From: Sulfuritalea sp.
GTDB lineage: Bacteria > Pseudomonadota > Gammaproteobacteria > Burkholderiales > Rhodocyclaceae
Reading direction: 5' to 3'
Length of the DNA: 64,000 nt
NCBI GenBank assembly: GCA_016716965.1
Contig: JADJUP010000030.1
Span: 1 to 64,000, forward strand
A program made the position numbers and the translations under genes. The notes under the pieces were generated by a model. The model was not told where the DNA came from. It did not search any database and saw only the letters and a list, made by a program, of their open reading frames with translations. Numbering within the stretch: position 1 is the stretch's first letter; each line of letters opens with the position of its first letter. Positions 34,700 through 43,334 of this stretch are shown in pieces.

Positions 34700-35724
34700 G
34701 ATGCGGTCCTGCGATGCAGCAACATGGCATCCCCATAACTGAAAAAACGATAGCGGGCGGCGATCGCATGGCGGTAGGCCGCGCGAAGCTGCTCGAGGCC
34801 GCCGAAGGCCGACACCAGCATCAGCAGCGTGGACTTCGGCAGATGGAAATTGGTTATCAGCATGTCCGTCACGCGGAACTCGAAGCCGGGCGTGACGAAC
34901 AACGCCGTCTCGCCAGCGCCGACTTTCAAGCTACCGTCCAGCGCCGCCGATTCCATCACCCGCACCGACGTCGTGCCGACCGCCACGACGCGGCCGCCAT
35001 TGCGCCGCGTCGCCTCGATCGCGTCGGCGGTCGCCTGCGGCAGCACATAGCGCTCGGTATGCATCCGATGCGCGGCGAGGTCTTCGGTCCGCACCGGCTG
35101 GAACGTGCCGGCGCCGACGTGCAGCGTGACCCAGGCGGTGCCGACGCCCATATCACGCAGCCTGGCCAGCAGTTCGTCGTCGAAATGCAGCCCCGCCGTC
35201 GGCGCCGCCACCGATCCGCTCTCGCGCGCATAGACCGTCTGGTAGCGGGTTTCATCCGGCGCCGAGGCGGCGCGTTCGATGTAGGGTGGCAGCGGCAAGC
35301 GTCCGTGACGCTCGATCAACTGCGCGGCATCGCCGGGAAAGCGCAGGCGATAGAACTCTCCCTCGCGTCCCAGGACCTCGACCTCGATGGCATCCTCCAG
35401 CAACAGGCGGCCACCGGCGCGTGGCGACTTGCTCGCACGCACCTGCGCCAGCGCGACCTCTCCATCGAGCAGGCGTTCCACCAGCACCTCGATCTGCCCG
35501 CCGCTTTCCTTGCGACCAAGCAGCCGCGCATGCAGCACCCGGGTGTCGTTCATCACCAGCAGGTCGCCGGCGCGCAGCCATTGCGGCAACTCGGCGACGC
35601 CGCTATCGATGCAGTCGTCGCCGGCGACGACCAACAAGCGGCTCGCCGAACGTTGCGGCAGGGGCGCCTGCGCCACCAGTTCCGGCGGCAGCAGGTAGTC
35701 GAAATCGGCGAGGGTCAGGGACAT
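34696..35724 (-). CDS. queA: SAM:tRNA ribosyltransferase-isomerase QueA
   Basis: 342 aa. Transfers the ribosyl moiety of SAM to preQ1-tRNA to make epoxyqueuosine. The N-terminus MSLTLADFDYLLPPELVAQ matches the family, so ATG 35724 is used; ATG 35733 is a close alternative. Conserved segments are SVAAPTAGLHFDDELL, GTTSVRVMESA and TNFHLPKSTLLMLVSAFGG. The dispersed repeat encodes KVGAGETA at about residues 267-274, before the conserved FVTPGFEF strand. Confidence 0.96.
   Translation of the reverse strand: MSLTLADFDYLLPPELVAQAPLPQRSASRLLVVAGDDCIDSGVAELPQWLRAGDLLVMNDTRVLHARLLGRKESGGQIEVLVERLLDGEVALAQVRASKSPRAGGRLLLEDAIEVEVLGREGEFYRLRFPGDAAQLIERHGRLPLPPYIERAASAPDETRYQTVYARESGSVAAPTAGLHFDDELLARLRDMGVGTAWVTLHVGAGTFQPVRTEDLAAHRMHTERYVLPQATADAIEATRRNGGRVVAVGTTSVRVMESAALDGSLKVGAGETALFVTPGFEFRVTDMLITNFHLPKSTLLMLVSAFGGLEQLRAAYRHAIAARYRFFSYGDAMLLHRRTAS
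34904..34925 (-). repeat. Dispersed repeat copy 5 (inside queA)
   Basis: Variable pair AG; coding reading KVGAGETA. The Glu codon comes entirely from the variable pair. Confidence 0.9.
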
Positions 35725-35848
35725 CGTTGGCATTGAGGCGGAAACGGCCGCAGGCATGGCGGACGCGTCCGCGGCAGCCACCACGGCGAATGGCCGTGGC
35801 GGACAGTTGGTGCGAGCATCGGGTAAATCGTTTCGGTGCCGCCGCCTT

Positions 35849-36547
35849 TCAATTCACGGCATCGAGATCGCCGTGTCGGCGGAATGCCGCCAGGTCGACC
35901 AGGATCAGCTGGCCCTCGTGCTCCTGGATCAGGCCCTGCGCCGTCAGGTCGCGCATCACGCGGCTCACCATCTCGCGCGACGCGCCGATCATCTTGGCGA
36001 TGTCCTGCTTGGTCATCTTGTGCGTCACGACCTTGCGTCCGTCGATTGTCTCTGCCGATTCCAGCAGCAGGCGCGCCACGCGTCCGTAGACGTCGAGCAG
36101 GGCGAGGCTCTCGATGTTGCGGTCGGCCAGGCGCAGGCGCTTGGTCAGGCTGCGCATGATGAACAGTGAAACGTCGGGGTTGTCGACCAGGCAATGCTTG
36201 AAGTCCTCCTTGCCCATCACCACCACGTCGCTCGACTCGACCGCAAGCACGGTAGCCGATCGGGGATGGTCGTCGAGCACGCCCATTTCGCCGAACAACT
36301 CGCCGGGGCCGAGCATCGACAGGATCACCTCGCGCCCCTCCTCATCGCTTACCTGGACCTTCAAGGCCCCGGACAACACGAAGTAGATGTTGTCCGTATG
36401 GTCTCCGGCCTGCAGTACCACGGTGTGGCGGGGAATGTGGCGCAGCATGGCGACACGGGTAAGCGGCCTGAGGCATTCGTCGTCGAGCATCTCGAAAATC
36501 GGCAACGCCCTAAGAACCGTCAAGGAAACGCCGGGATTTGGCGACAT
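35849..36547 (-). CDS. Crp/Fnr-family transcription regulator
   Basis: 232 aa. N-terminal cyclic-nucleotide-binding fold with SGALKVQVSDEEGREVILSM and GPGELFGEMGVLDDHPRSATVLA; the Arg-Ser-Ala in the last segment resembles the cAMP phosphate-binding cassette. The C-terminal helix-turn-helix is TKQDIAKMIGASREMVSRVMRDL. The N-terminal Fe-S cysteines of FNR are absent, so it is closer to Crp/Vfr than to FNR. ATG 36547 has GGAGG 10 nt upstream; an in-frame TTG directly before it is an alternative. Target genes are unknown. Confidence 0.92.
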   Translation of the reverse strand: MSPNPGVSLTVLRALPIFEMLDDECLRPLTRVAMLRHIPRHTVVLQAGDHTDNIYFVLSGALKVQVSDEEGREVILSMLGPGELFGEMGVLDDHPRSATVLAVESSDVVVMGKEDFKHCLVDNPDVSLFIMRSLTKRLRLADRNIESLALLDVYGRVARLLLESAETIDGRKVVTHKMTKQDIAKMIGASREMVSRVMRDLTAQGLIQEHEGQLILVDLAAFRRHGDLDAVN

Positions 36548-36673
36548 CAATCGATAACCTCCGCGAAGACTGCAATCTGCACTCAAGGCAAAGTGTAATC
36601 CTGATTGGCGCCGATTTTCCACCGTGCCAGCGGCTGCGGCTGCCCTGACCGGCTGAATTTACTCGCAGGCTGC

Positions 36674-36758
36674 TGGTGCCGGGGGGGGAAGTCGAATCCC
36701 CATGCCTTGCGGCGGCGGTGTTTGAGACCGCTACGTCTACCGATTCCGTCACCCCGGC
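36674..36758 (-). tRNA. tRNA-Leu (anticodon CAA)
   Basis: 85 nt including an encoded CCA. The acceptor stem GCCGGGG pairs with CCCCGGC. The anticodon loop reads CTCAAAC (CAA, codon UUG). A long variable arm typical of class II Leu tRNAs is present, and the T stem-loop is GGGGATTCGACTTCCCC. Read on the minus strand from 36758 to 36674. Confidence 0.93.
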
Positions 36759-36801
36759 CCGGGATGGTGCAACCCGAAACTACCGGCTGCGGAAGGCGCG
36801 C

Positions 36802-36830
36802 ATTATCCGACAATCCCGCCCGTCCCACAA
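36802..36830 (-). promoter_or_regulatory. Promoter of tRNA-Leu
   Basis: On the minus strand TTGTGG (36830-36825), 17-bp spacer, GATAAT (36807-36802). Predicted start about 37 nt before the mature tRNA. A dispersed-repeat copy lies 10 bp upstream of the -35. Confidence 0.6.
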
Positions 36831-36839
36831 TCTCCCCTT

Positions 36840-36861
36840 GCCGTACCGCCAGCGCCGACTT
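36840..36861 (-). repeat. Dispersed repeat copy 6 (intergenic)
   Basis: Variable pair GT. It lies between the tRNA-Leu promoter and the kup promoter, in the only gap over 300 bp (36548-36954). Apart from the tRNA, its promoter, this copy and the kup -10 box, nothing else is seen in that gap. Confidence 0.9.
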
Positions 36862-36942
36862 CCGGCGGGACGCCGTGTCGCCAATCGCCACGATGGGCGA
36901 TAGTGCAGCGCCTGCAGCAGCGCACAGATATATCTAAGCGCC

Positions 36943-36948
36943 TATAAT
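36943..36948 (+). promoter_or_regulatory. -10 box of kup, candidate leaderless mRNA
   Basis: Consensus TATAAT ends 6 nt before the kup ATG, so transcription would start at or next to the A of the ATG. There is no Shine-Dalgarno sequence and the -35 is poor. Confidence 0.5.
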
Positions 36949-36954
36949 CCATAA

Positions 36955-38850
36955 ATGGTGCAAAGCAGCAATTCCGCCGTCACGTCATCCCCACGCCTCC
37001 TCGCCACCTCGGTGGCGGCCATGGGCGTGGTTTACGGCGACATCGGCACCAGCCCCCTGTACACCATGAAGGAAGTCTTCAACGGCCCCCACGCGGTCGC
37101 CGTGAATCCCGACAACCTTCTGGGCATACTCTCGCTGATCTTCTGGGCCCTGACCATCACGGTCTCGCTCAAGTACGTAATGTTCATCACCCGCGCCGAT
37201 AACCGGGGCGAAGGCGGCATCATGGCGCTGACCTCGCTTGCCCTGCGCACAAAGGGCGCCGGACCTCGCATGCTGTGGCTGATGTCGGGCCTGGGCATTT
37301 TCGGCGCCGGGCTGTTCTATGGCGATGCCGTGATCACGCCGGCGATGTCGGTGCTGTCGGCCGTCGAAGGGCTGGAAGTCGCGACCCCGATGTTCAAGCC
37401 CTACGTGGTGCCGATCACGGTGCTGGTACTGTGCGGCCTTTTTCTGTTCCAGCCGCGCGGGACCGCCAGCGTCGGCGCGCTGTTTGGACCCGTAATGCTG
37501 TTCTGGTTCGGCACCCTGGGTGCGCTCGGCGTGTGGAACATTTTCAAACATCCCGACGTGCTCGCGGCGATCAATCCCTGGTACGCCGCACACTTCTTCC
37601 TGGAGAACCGCAGCCACGCCTGGCTGGCCCTGGGCGCGGTGGTACTCGCCATCACCGGCGGTGAAGCGCTGTATGCCGACATGGGGCACTTCGGCCGACG
37701 TTCGATCAAATGGGCCTGGCTCGGTTATGTCTTCCCCTGCCTGTACCTGAACTACCTCGGACAAGGCGCGCTGATCCTCGACAATCCGGCGGCGATCAAG
37801 AATCCCTTCTTCATGCTGGTCCCCGACGGCCTGCTCTACCCGATGGTCGCACTTGCCACAGCCGCCACCGTGATCGCCTCGCAGGCCGTCATCTCCGGTG
37901 CGTTCTCGCTGACAAGCCAGGCGATGCAACTCGGCTACTGCCCGCGCATACAGGTGAAGTTCACTTCCGAACGCGAAAAGGGGCAGATTTACGTACCCAA
38001 CATCAACTGGCTGCTGCTGCTGGCCGTGATCATCCTGGTGCTCAGTTTCAAGTCGTCCTCGAACCTGGCCTCGGCCTATGGCATCGCCGTGACGCTGACC
38101 ATGATGATCGACACCGTGCTTGCCTTCGTCGTGGTTCGCGCGCTGTGGAACTGGAACTGGCTGCAGGCCGGGTTGTTCCTCGCACTGTTCATCGTGGTCG
38201 ATTTCGCGTTCTTCTCCGCCAATCTGGTGAAGGTGCTCGATGGCGGATGGTTCCCCCTGCTCCTCGGGCTCGGCATCTTCACCCTGTTCGCCACCTGGAA
38301 GCGCGGCCGCGCGCTGCTCTACGACAAACTCCAGGAGGACTCGATGCCGCTCGATGCCTTCCTTTCCAGCCTCAGGTATGGCGGGCCGCATCGCGTCCCA
38401 GGAACCGGCATATTCATGACCACGCGCCCCGACGGGGTGCCGCGCGCCATGCTGCACAACATGCTGCACAACAAGGTACTGCACGAACGCGTGGTGCTGC
38501 TCAACGTCAGCATGCAGGACATTCCCCACGTCGACGAAGCGGAGCGCATCGCCGTCGAACCGCTCAGCGATGGCTTCTACCGCGTCATGCTGCGCTACGG
38601 ATTCAAGGACGACCCCAACATTCCGCTGGCGCTGGAACTCTGCGGCAATCACGGCATGGCACCGATCGAAATGATGGAAACCTCATTCTTCCTCGGCCGC
38701 GAAACCATCGTTCCCAACCGCGTGCCAGCCATGACGTTGTGGCGCCAGGTGCTGTTCATGTGGATGTTCCGCAACGCCGACACTGCGACGGATTTCTTCA
38801 AACTGCCGACCAATCGCGTCGTGGAACTCGGGACCCAGATCGAACTCTGA
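36955..38850 (+). CDS. kup: Potassium uptake protein Kup
   Basis: 631 aa with about 12 membrane helices, then a cytoplasmic tail. The signature GVVYGDIGTSPLYTMKEVF begins near residue 23, followed by ITRADNRGEGGIMAL and GDAVITPAMSVLSAVEG. Low-affinity K+/H+ symporter. The short N-terminus leaves ATG 36955 (or the next codon, GTG) as the start, consistent with a leaderless message. Confidence 0.96.
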   Translation: MVQSSNSAVTSSPRLLATSVAAMGVVYGDIGTSPLYTMKEVFNGPHAVAVNPDNLLGILSLIFWALTITVSLKYVMFITRADNRGEGGIMALTSLALRTKGAGPRMLWLMSGLGIFGAGLFYGDAVITPAMSVLSAVEGLEVATPMFKPYVVPITVLVLCGLFLFQPRGTASVGALFGPVMLFWFGTLGALGVWNIFKHPDVLAAINPWYAAHFFLENRSHAWLALGAVVLAITGGEALYADMGHFGRRSIKWAWLGYVFPCLYLNYLGQGALILDNPAAIKNPFFMLVPDGLLYPMVALATAATVIASQAVISGAFSLTSQAMQLGYCPRIQVKFTSEREKGQIYVPNINWLLLLAVIILVLSFKSSSNLASAYGIAVTLTMMIDTVLAFVVVRALWNWNWLQAGLFLALFIVVDFAFFSANLVKVLDGGWFPLLLGLGIFTLFATWKRGRALLYDKLQEDSMPLDAFLSSLRYGGPHRVPGTGIFMTTRPDGVPRAMLHNMLHNKVLHERVVLLNVSMQDIPHVDEAERIAVEPLSDGFYRVMLRYGFKDDPNIPLALELCGNHGMAPIEMMETSFFLGRETIVPNRVPAMTLWRQVLFMWMFRNADTATDFFKLPTNRVVELGTQIEL

Positions 38851-39094
38851 GCGACCCCGCCATTGCTGCATCGCAATAGGCAAGAGACGTTTTCCCTGGG
38901 CGATATATTCCATTTCTTTGGCGATTGCACGAATAGCGAATTTTCATTGGCATCGCAAGGCGCCTGTGTAAAACTTCCGGACTGTCTATTCGACGGACTG
39001 CGCCGATCACAACTTTATTTCTTGTTGATTCGGTGATAGGTTTGGTGCCGATGCAGCCAACTATTAATCTGATGTTATGGAGGAGATCAAAGCG

Positions 39095-39571
39095 ATGGAA
39101 ATGAACCCCGCACGGAGAACAGTGCTTCGCGGCGCAAGCAGCCTGGGAGCGCTATCCGCACTGGTGCTGGCTGGCGTACTCAAGCCGACTGCGGTTTACG
39201 CCGCAGAATGGAACAAGGCCGCGTTCGAAGCCAAGGACACTGCCGGCGCCCTGAAGGGCATGGGCGCAGCGGCCTCTGCCGACAGCAAGGACCTGGTACT
39301 CAAGGTTCCCGACATCGCCGAGAACGGCGCCGTAGTTCCGGTGGATGTTCTCAGCAACATTCCCAACACCACCTCGATCGCGATCCTGGTCGAGAAGAAC
39401 CCGCAACCGCTGTGTGCACAGTTCGATTTCGCCAATGGCGCCCTGCCGGAAGTCGCGGCGCGCCTCAAGATGGGCCAGACCTCGCTGGTCAAGGCCGTGG
39501 CAAAGGCTGACGGCAAGTTCTATACGGCACAGAAAGAAGTCAAAGTCACCGTCGGCGGTTGCGGCGGCTGA
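39095..39571 (+). CDS. soxY: Thiosulfate-oxidation carrier protein SoxY
   Basis: 158 aa. Periplasmic carrier that binds sulfur intermediates on Cys156 of the C-terminal VGGCGG arm. A Tat-type signal peptide (RRTVLRGASSLGALSALVLAG) exports it folded with SoxZ. ATG 39095 is chosen because the upstream in-frame ATG (39077) contains the AGGAG ribosome binding site itself. First gene of soxYZAX. Confidence 0.96.
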   Translation: MEMNPARRTVLRGASSLGALSALVLAGVLKPTAVYAAEWNKAAFEAKDTAGALKGMGAAASADSKDLVLKVPDIAENGAVVPVDVLSNIPNTTSIAILVEKNPQPLCAQFDFANGALPEVAARLKMGQTSLVKAVAKADGKFYTAQKEVKVTVGGCGG

Positions 39572-39601
39572 TCACACTCAAAGGGACCAAAGGAAAACAC
39601 C

Positions 39602-39913
39602 ATGGCAGATCCGATGAAGATTCGCGCCCAGATGAAGGGTGATGTCACCGAAGTTCGTGTCCTGATGGGACACGCGATGGAAACCGGCCAGCGGAAAGAC
39701 GCCGCCGGCAAGGCCATCCCCGCGCATTTCATACAGTCGATGACGGTCGACGTGGGCGGCAAGCGGATGGTAGATGCGCAGATTGGCACATCCATCTCGC
39801 GCAATCCGGTTTTTGGCTTCAAGATGAAAGGCGCCAAGGCAGGCGACAAGGTTGTCGTCAGTTGGGTCGATAACAAGGGTGACAAGCGAACCGACGAAGC
39901 CACCGTGGCCTGA
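39602..39913 (+). CDS. soxZ: Thiosulfate-oxidation carrier protein SoxZ
   Basis: 103 aa, no signal peptide; exported with SoxY through Tat. Immunoglobulin-like fold with the family segments VRVLMGHAMETGQRKDAAG, PAHFIQSMTVDVGGK and SISRNPVFGFKM. Forms the SoxYZ heterodimer that carries the sulfane and sulfone groups. Good AAGGAAA ribosome binding site. Confidence 0.96.
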   Translation: MADPMKIRAQMKGDVTEVRVLMGHAMETGQRKDAAGKAIPAHFIQSMTVDVGGKRMVDAQIGTSISRNPVFGFKMKGAKAGDKVVVSWVDNKGDKRTDEATVA

Positions 39914-39976
39914 TTATTGATGAATCGGCCAAAGCCGGCGACCAAGTCCGGCGGCATCTACCCTGAAGGAGGAACC

Positions 39977-40786
39977 ATGAAGTTTTCCATCGTAGCTATT
40001 GCGGCGCTGGCTGCCGCGTGGGCAGGAACAGCCCTGGCCCAGGCCAAGGATCCTACAATCGCCGGCATCGAAAAATACCGCGAAATGCTCGGCGACGACA
40101 ACCCCGCCGAACTTTATGAAGCACGCGGCGAGCAAGCCTGGAAGAAGAAGGCCGGGCCCAAGAACGTGTCGCTCGAAAACTGCGACCTCGGCCTCGGTCC
40201 TGGCGTGGTCAAGGGCGCCTATGCGCAAACGCCGCGTTACTTCGCCGATGTTGACCGCGTCATGGACATGGAGACACGCATCAACTGGTGTCGCATGACC
40301 CAGCAAGGCATCAGCGAAGCCGATATCCGCAAGCGTCCGTTCGGCAGTGCAGACAAGCCATCGGAGATCGAGGACCTGCTTACCTATGTCGTGACTGCAT
40401 CGAAGGGCATGACAATGAACGTGCCGAGCAACCACCCGAAGGAGCGTGCAGCCTACGAACTCGGTCAGGCCGTATTTCACATGCGCGCCGGCCCCTACGA
40501 CTTCTCCTGCGCCACCTGCCACGGCGAAGACAATCTGCGCATTCGCCTGCAGGAATTGCCCAACCTGACCAAGTCCGAGGATGCCAAGCGCGCCTATATC
40601 GGCTGGCCGGCCTACCGTGTTTCCACCAGCCGGGTGCACACCATGCAGTGGCGCATCAACGACTGCTTCCGCCAGCAACGACTGCCCGAACCGCGGTATA
40701 TGTCGGAAGCGGTCAACGCCCTGATCACCTACATGGCCCAGACCGGCAACGGTGCCGAGTACAAGGGTCCGGCCCTCAAGCGCTGA
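39977..40786 (+). CDS. soxA: Sulfur-oxidation c-type cytochrome SoxA
   Basis: 269 aa. Signal peptide KFSIVAIAALAAAWAGTALA. One haem site only, Cys178-x2-Cys181-His182 (CATCH). Cys69 and Cys105 occupy the place of a lost N-terminal haem and probably form a disulfide. Cys230 in NDCFRQQR is the active-site persulfide ligand. With SoxX it joins thiosulfate to SoxY. ATG 39977 is preceded by AAGGAGG; a longer start is less likely because it would precede the signal peptide. Confidence 0.95.
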   Translation: MKFSIVAIAALAAAWAGTALAQAKDPTIAGIEKYREMLGDDNPAELYEARGEQAWKKKAGPKNVSLENCDLGLGPGVVKGAYAQTPRYFADVDRVMDMETRINWCRMTQQGISEADIRKRPFGSADKPSEIEDLLTYVVTASKGMTMNVPSNHPKERAAYELGQAVFHMRAGPYDFSCATCHGEDNLRIRLQELPNLTKSEDAKRAYIGWPAYRVSTSRVHTMQWRINDCFRQQRLPEPRYMSEAVNALITYMAQTGNGAEYKGPALKR

Positions 40787-40799
40787 ACGGAGAATGCAA

Positions 40800-41447
40800 A
40801 TGACAACCTACACGAAAAGCCCTCTGACCGTCGCGCTGGCCTTGGGACTGACCACCGTCCTGCTTGGCGGCTGTGCCACCGATCGCAGCGCATACAACCC
40901 GTCGCCCGACGTCATCAAGAACGCCATGGCCGCCTTCAAGCGGGACTTTGACGCGAAAGGAAGCGCCAGCCTCGACCGCCTGAATACCGACAAACTGCAG
41001 GACATCTGCAACGCCACCAACAGCAAGCCATCGCCCGATATGGCTGCCGTAGTGGAACGCGAACAGATGGCGGCAATCAAGTTGCCCGCCGATGGCAATC
41101 TCCTCGGCGACTGGAAAGCCGGTGAAAAGCTGGCGCAAAGCGGACGTGGCATGACGTGGAGCGACAAGACCGGCATTCCGAACGGTGGCAACTGCTACAA
41201 CTGTCACCAGTTGTCACCGCAGGAGCTGTCTTACGGCACGATCGGACCCAGCCTGCTGCACTTCGGCAAGATTCGCGGCAATTCGCCGGAGATCCAAAAG
41301 TATACCTACTCGAAGATCTACAACGCCAAGGCCTACAACGCCTGCTCGGCCATGCCGCGCTTCGGCCACTCCAGCGCATTGACCGAAGCGCAAATCAAGG
41401 ATCTGGTAGCTCTGCTTCTGGACCCGCAGTCGCCGGTCAACAAGTAG
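40800..41447 (+). CDS. soxX: Sulfur-oxidation c-type cytochrome SoxX, predicted lipoprotein
   Basis: 215 aa, haem at Cys132-x2-Cys135-His136 (CYNCH) with Met185 of SAMPRFG as the likely axial ligand. The N-terminus has a lipoprotein signal: hydrophobic VALALGLTTVLLGG ending at Cys25 (lipobox LGGC), so the protein is probably membrane anchored. A second domain of about 90 residues separates the lipid site from the cytochrome core, longer than short SoxX proteins. ATG 40800 has CGGAGA 6 nt upstream. Confidence 0.93.
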   Translation: MTTYTKSPLTVALALGLTTVLLGGCATDRSAYNPSPDVIKNAMAAFKRDFDAKGSASLDRLNTDKLQDICNATNSKPSPDMAAVVEREQMAAIKLPADGNLLGDWKAGEKLAQSGRGMTWSDKTGIPNGGNCYNCHQLSPQELSYGTIGPSLLHFGKIRGNSPEIQKYTYSKIYNAKAYNACSAMPRFGHSSALTEAQIKDLVALLLDPQSPVNK

Positions 41448-41461
41448 TCCGACGTGCACCC

Positions 41462-41489
41462 AAAAGCCCGGCTGCGGCTGGGCTTTTTT
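41462..41489 (+). terminator. Terminator after soxX
   Basis: AAAGCCC pairs with GGGCTTT around a GC-rich loop and runs into TTTTTT. A second hairpin, GTCCCCG...CGGGGAC (41492-41512), follows before soxB. soxB may thus be partly uncoupled from soxYZAX. Confidence 0.75.
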
Positions 41490-41548
41490 ATGTCCCCGTC
41501 CAGAGCGGGGACGGTCTCCAGTAGTGGGATTGCCCCGAGGAATAATCC

Positions 41549-43270
41549 ATGTCATCAATGAACCGTCGTGAATTCCTTCAAATCATGGCTGCGGCTTCCG
41601 CGGCCGGTTTCGCACTCGATGCGCGCTCGGTATGGGCGGCCGGCAAGGGCGACAGCCTCTATGAATTGAAGAAGTTCGGCAATGTCCACTTCCTGCATTT
41701 CACCGACTGCCACGCCCAGTTGCAGCCGATCCATTTCCGCGAGCCCAGCGTCAATCTCGGCATCGGCGGTGCGGCGGGCAAGGCACCCCACCTGGTGGGC
41801 GAGCATCTGCTGAAGGCCTTCGGCATCAAGCCGGGTGGCATCGAAGCCCACGCTTTCACCTATCTGAACTTCGAAAAGGCGGCCAAAACCTACGGCAAGG
41901 TGGGCGGTTTTGCCCACCTCGCCACGCTGGTCAAGCGCCTGCGCGCAGGGCGTCCGGGCGCCTTGCTGCTGGACGGCGGCGATACCTGGCAGGGCTCGGC
42001 CACAGCCTTGTGGAGCAACGGCCAGGACATGGTCGATGCCTGCAAGCTGCTCGGCGTGGACATCATGGCCGGCCACTGGGAATTCACGCTGGGCGACAAG
42101 CGCGTGCTGGAAATCGTCGAAAAGGATTTCAAGGGAAAAATCGACTTCGTCGCCCAGAACATCAAGACCAGCGACTTCGGCGACAAGGTGTTCGAACCCT
42201 ACAGCATGCGCGAAATGAACGGGGTCAAGATCGCCGTGATCGGCCAGGCCTTCCCGTACACGCCGATCGCCAACCCGCGCTGGATGGTGCCCGAATGGAC
42301 CTTCGGCATCCAGGACGACAACATGCAGAAGACGGTCGATGAAGCGCGTGCCAAAGGCGCGCACGTGGTGGTCGTGCTGTCGCACAACGGCATGGACGTT
42401 GACCTCAAGATGGCGAGCCGCGTCACTGGAATTGACGCCATCATGGGCGGCCATACCCATGATGGCGTGCCGCAACCCTCCGTGATCAAAAACGCCGGCG
42501 GCCAGACGCTGGTAACCAATGCCGGCTCTAACGGCAAGTTTCTCGGCGTGCTCGATTTCGACGTGAAGAACGGCAAGGTTTCGGACTTCCGCTACAAGCT
42601 GCTGCCGGTATTTTCCAACCTGCTGCCGGCCGACACCGAGATGGCGGCGCTGATCGACAAAGTGCGCGCGCCGCACAAGGCGAAGCTCGAAGAAAAGCTC
42701 GCCGTCTCCGAAGGCCTGCTCTATCGCCGTGGCAACTTCAACGGCAGCTGGGACCAACTGATCCTTGACGCCATCATGGAGGTTCAGGGGGCCGACATCG
42801 GCTTCTCGCCGGGTTTCCGCTGGGGCACCACGATCCTGCCGGGCCAGGCGATCACCTTCGAGCACCTGATGGACCAGACAGCGATTACCTATCCGAGCGT
42901 GACGCTGTCCGAGATGAAAGGTGATCAGATCAAGAGCATCCTGGAAGACGTGGGTGACAACCTCTTCAATCCTGACCCGTATTACCAGCAGGGCGGCGAC
43001 ATGGTGCGCGTCGGTGGCCTTGCCTACGCCTGCGATCCGAACGCAAAGATCGGCAATCGCATCCGGGACATGCGCCTCGGAGGCAAGCCGCTCGACGCCG
43101 ACAAGACCTACAAGGTTGCCGGCTGGGCTCCGGTCGCGGAAGGCGCCAAGGGAGAACCGGTATGGGATGTCGTGGCGCGCTACCTGCGCGACAAAAAGAC
43201 CATCACCGCGCGCAAGCTAAACCAGCCGAAACTGGTGGGAATGAAAGGGAATCCGGGGCACGCCGCCTGA
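41549..43270 (+). CDS. soxB: Thiosulfohydrolase SoxB
   Basis: 573 aa. Tat signal MNRREFLQIMAAASAAGFA, then a dinuclear-Mn metallophosphoesterase fold. Metal ligands lie in HFTDCHAQLQ, DGGDTWQGSATALWSNGQDM, LSHNGMDVD and GGHTHDG. Removes the sulfone group of SoxY-thiosulfonate as sulfate. AGGAATAA precedes the ATG. No soxCD follows, so the remaining sulfane sulfur must be stored or handled by another route. Confidence 0.97.
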   Translation: MSSMNRREFLQIMAAASAAGFALDARSVWAAGKGDSLYELKKFGNVHFLHFTDCHAQLQPIHFREPSVNLGIGGAAGKAPHLVGEHLLKAFGIKPGGIEAHAFTYLNFEKAAKTYGKVGGFAHLATLVKRLRAGRPGALLLDGGDTWQGSATALWSNGQDMVDACKLLGVDIMAGHWEFTLGDKRVLEIVEKDFKGKIDFVAQNIKTSDFGDKVFEPYSMREMNGVKIAVIGQAFPYTPIANPRWMVPEWTFGIQDDNMQKTVDEARAKGAHVVVVLSHNGMDVDLKMASRVTGIDAIMGGHTHDGVPQPSVIKNAGGQTLVTNAGSNGKFLGVLDFDVKNGKVSDFRYKLLPVFSNLLPADTEMAALIDKVRAPHKAKLEEKLAVSEGLLYRRGNFNGSWDQLILDAIMEVQGADIGFSPGFRWGTTILPGQAITFEHLMDQTAITYPSVTLSEMKGDQIKSILEDVGDNLFNPDPYYQQGGDMVRVGGLAYACDPNAKIGNRIRDMRLGGKPLDADKTYKVAGWAPVAEGAKGEPVWDVVARYLRDKKTITARKLNQPKLVGMKGNPGHAA

Positions 43271-43334
43271 GCTTGACACGGCGGGCGGACGCACCCCGAC
43301 CAACGCGGGGCGCAGCGAACGTCATCGAATTACG

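Noticed and set aside
35195..35215. GTCGGCGCCGCCACCG in queA as a repeat copy
   Set aside because: It is part of the conserved APTAGLH motif and lacks the GGCG and ACGGC parts.
36985..38652. 555-aa frame antisense to kup
   Set aside because: High-GC shadow frame rich in His, Arg and Gln, with no conserved motif; kup on the other strand is certain.
38851..39094. Promoter or regulator palindrome upstream of soxY
   Set aside because: TTGGTG-17-TAATCT is too weak at the -10, and no convincing inverted repeat is seen in this 244-bp gap.
43271..43334. Terminator after soxB
   Set aside because: A CCCCG/CGGGG stem can form but there is no T tract on either strand.
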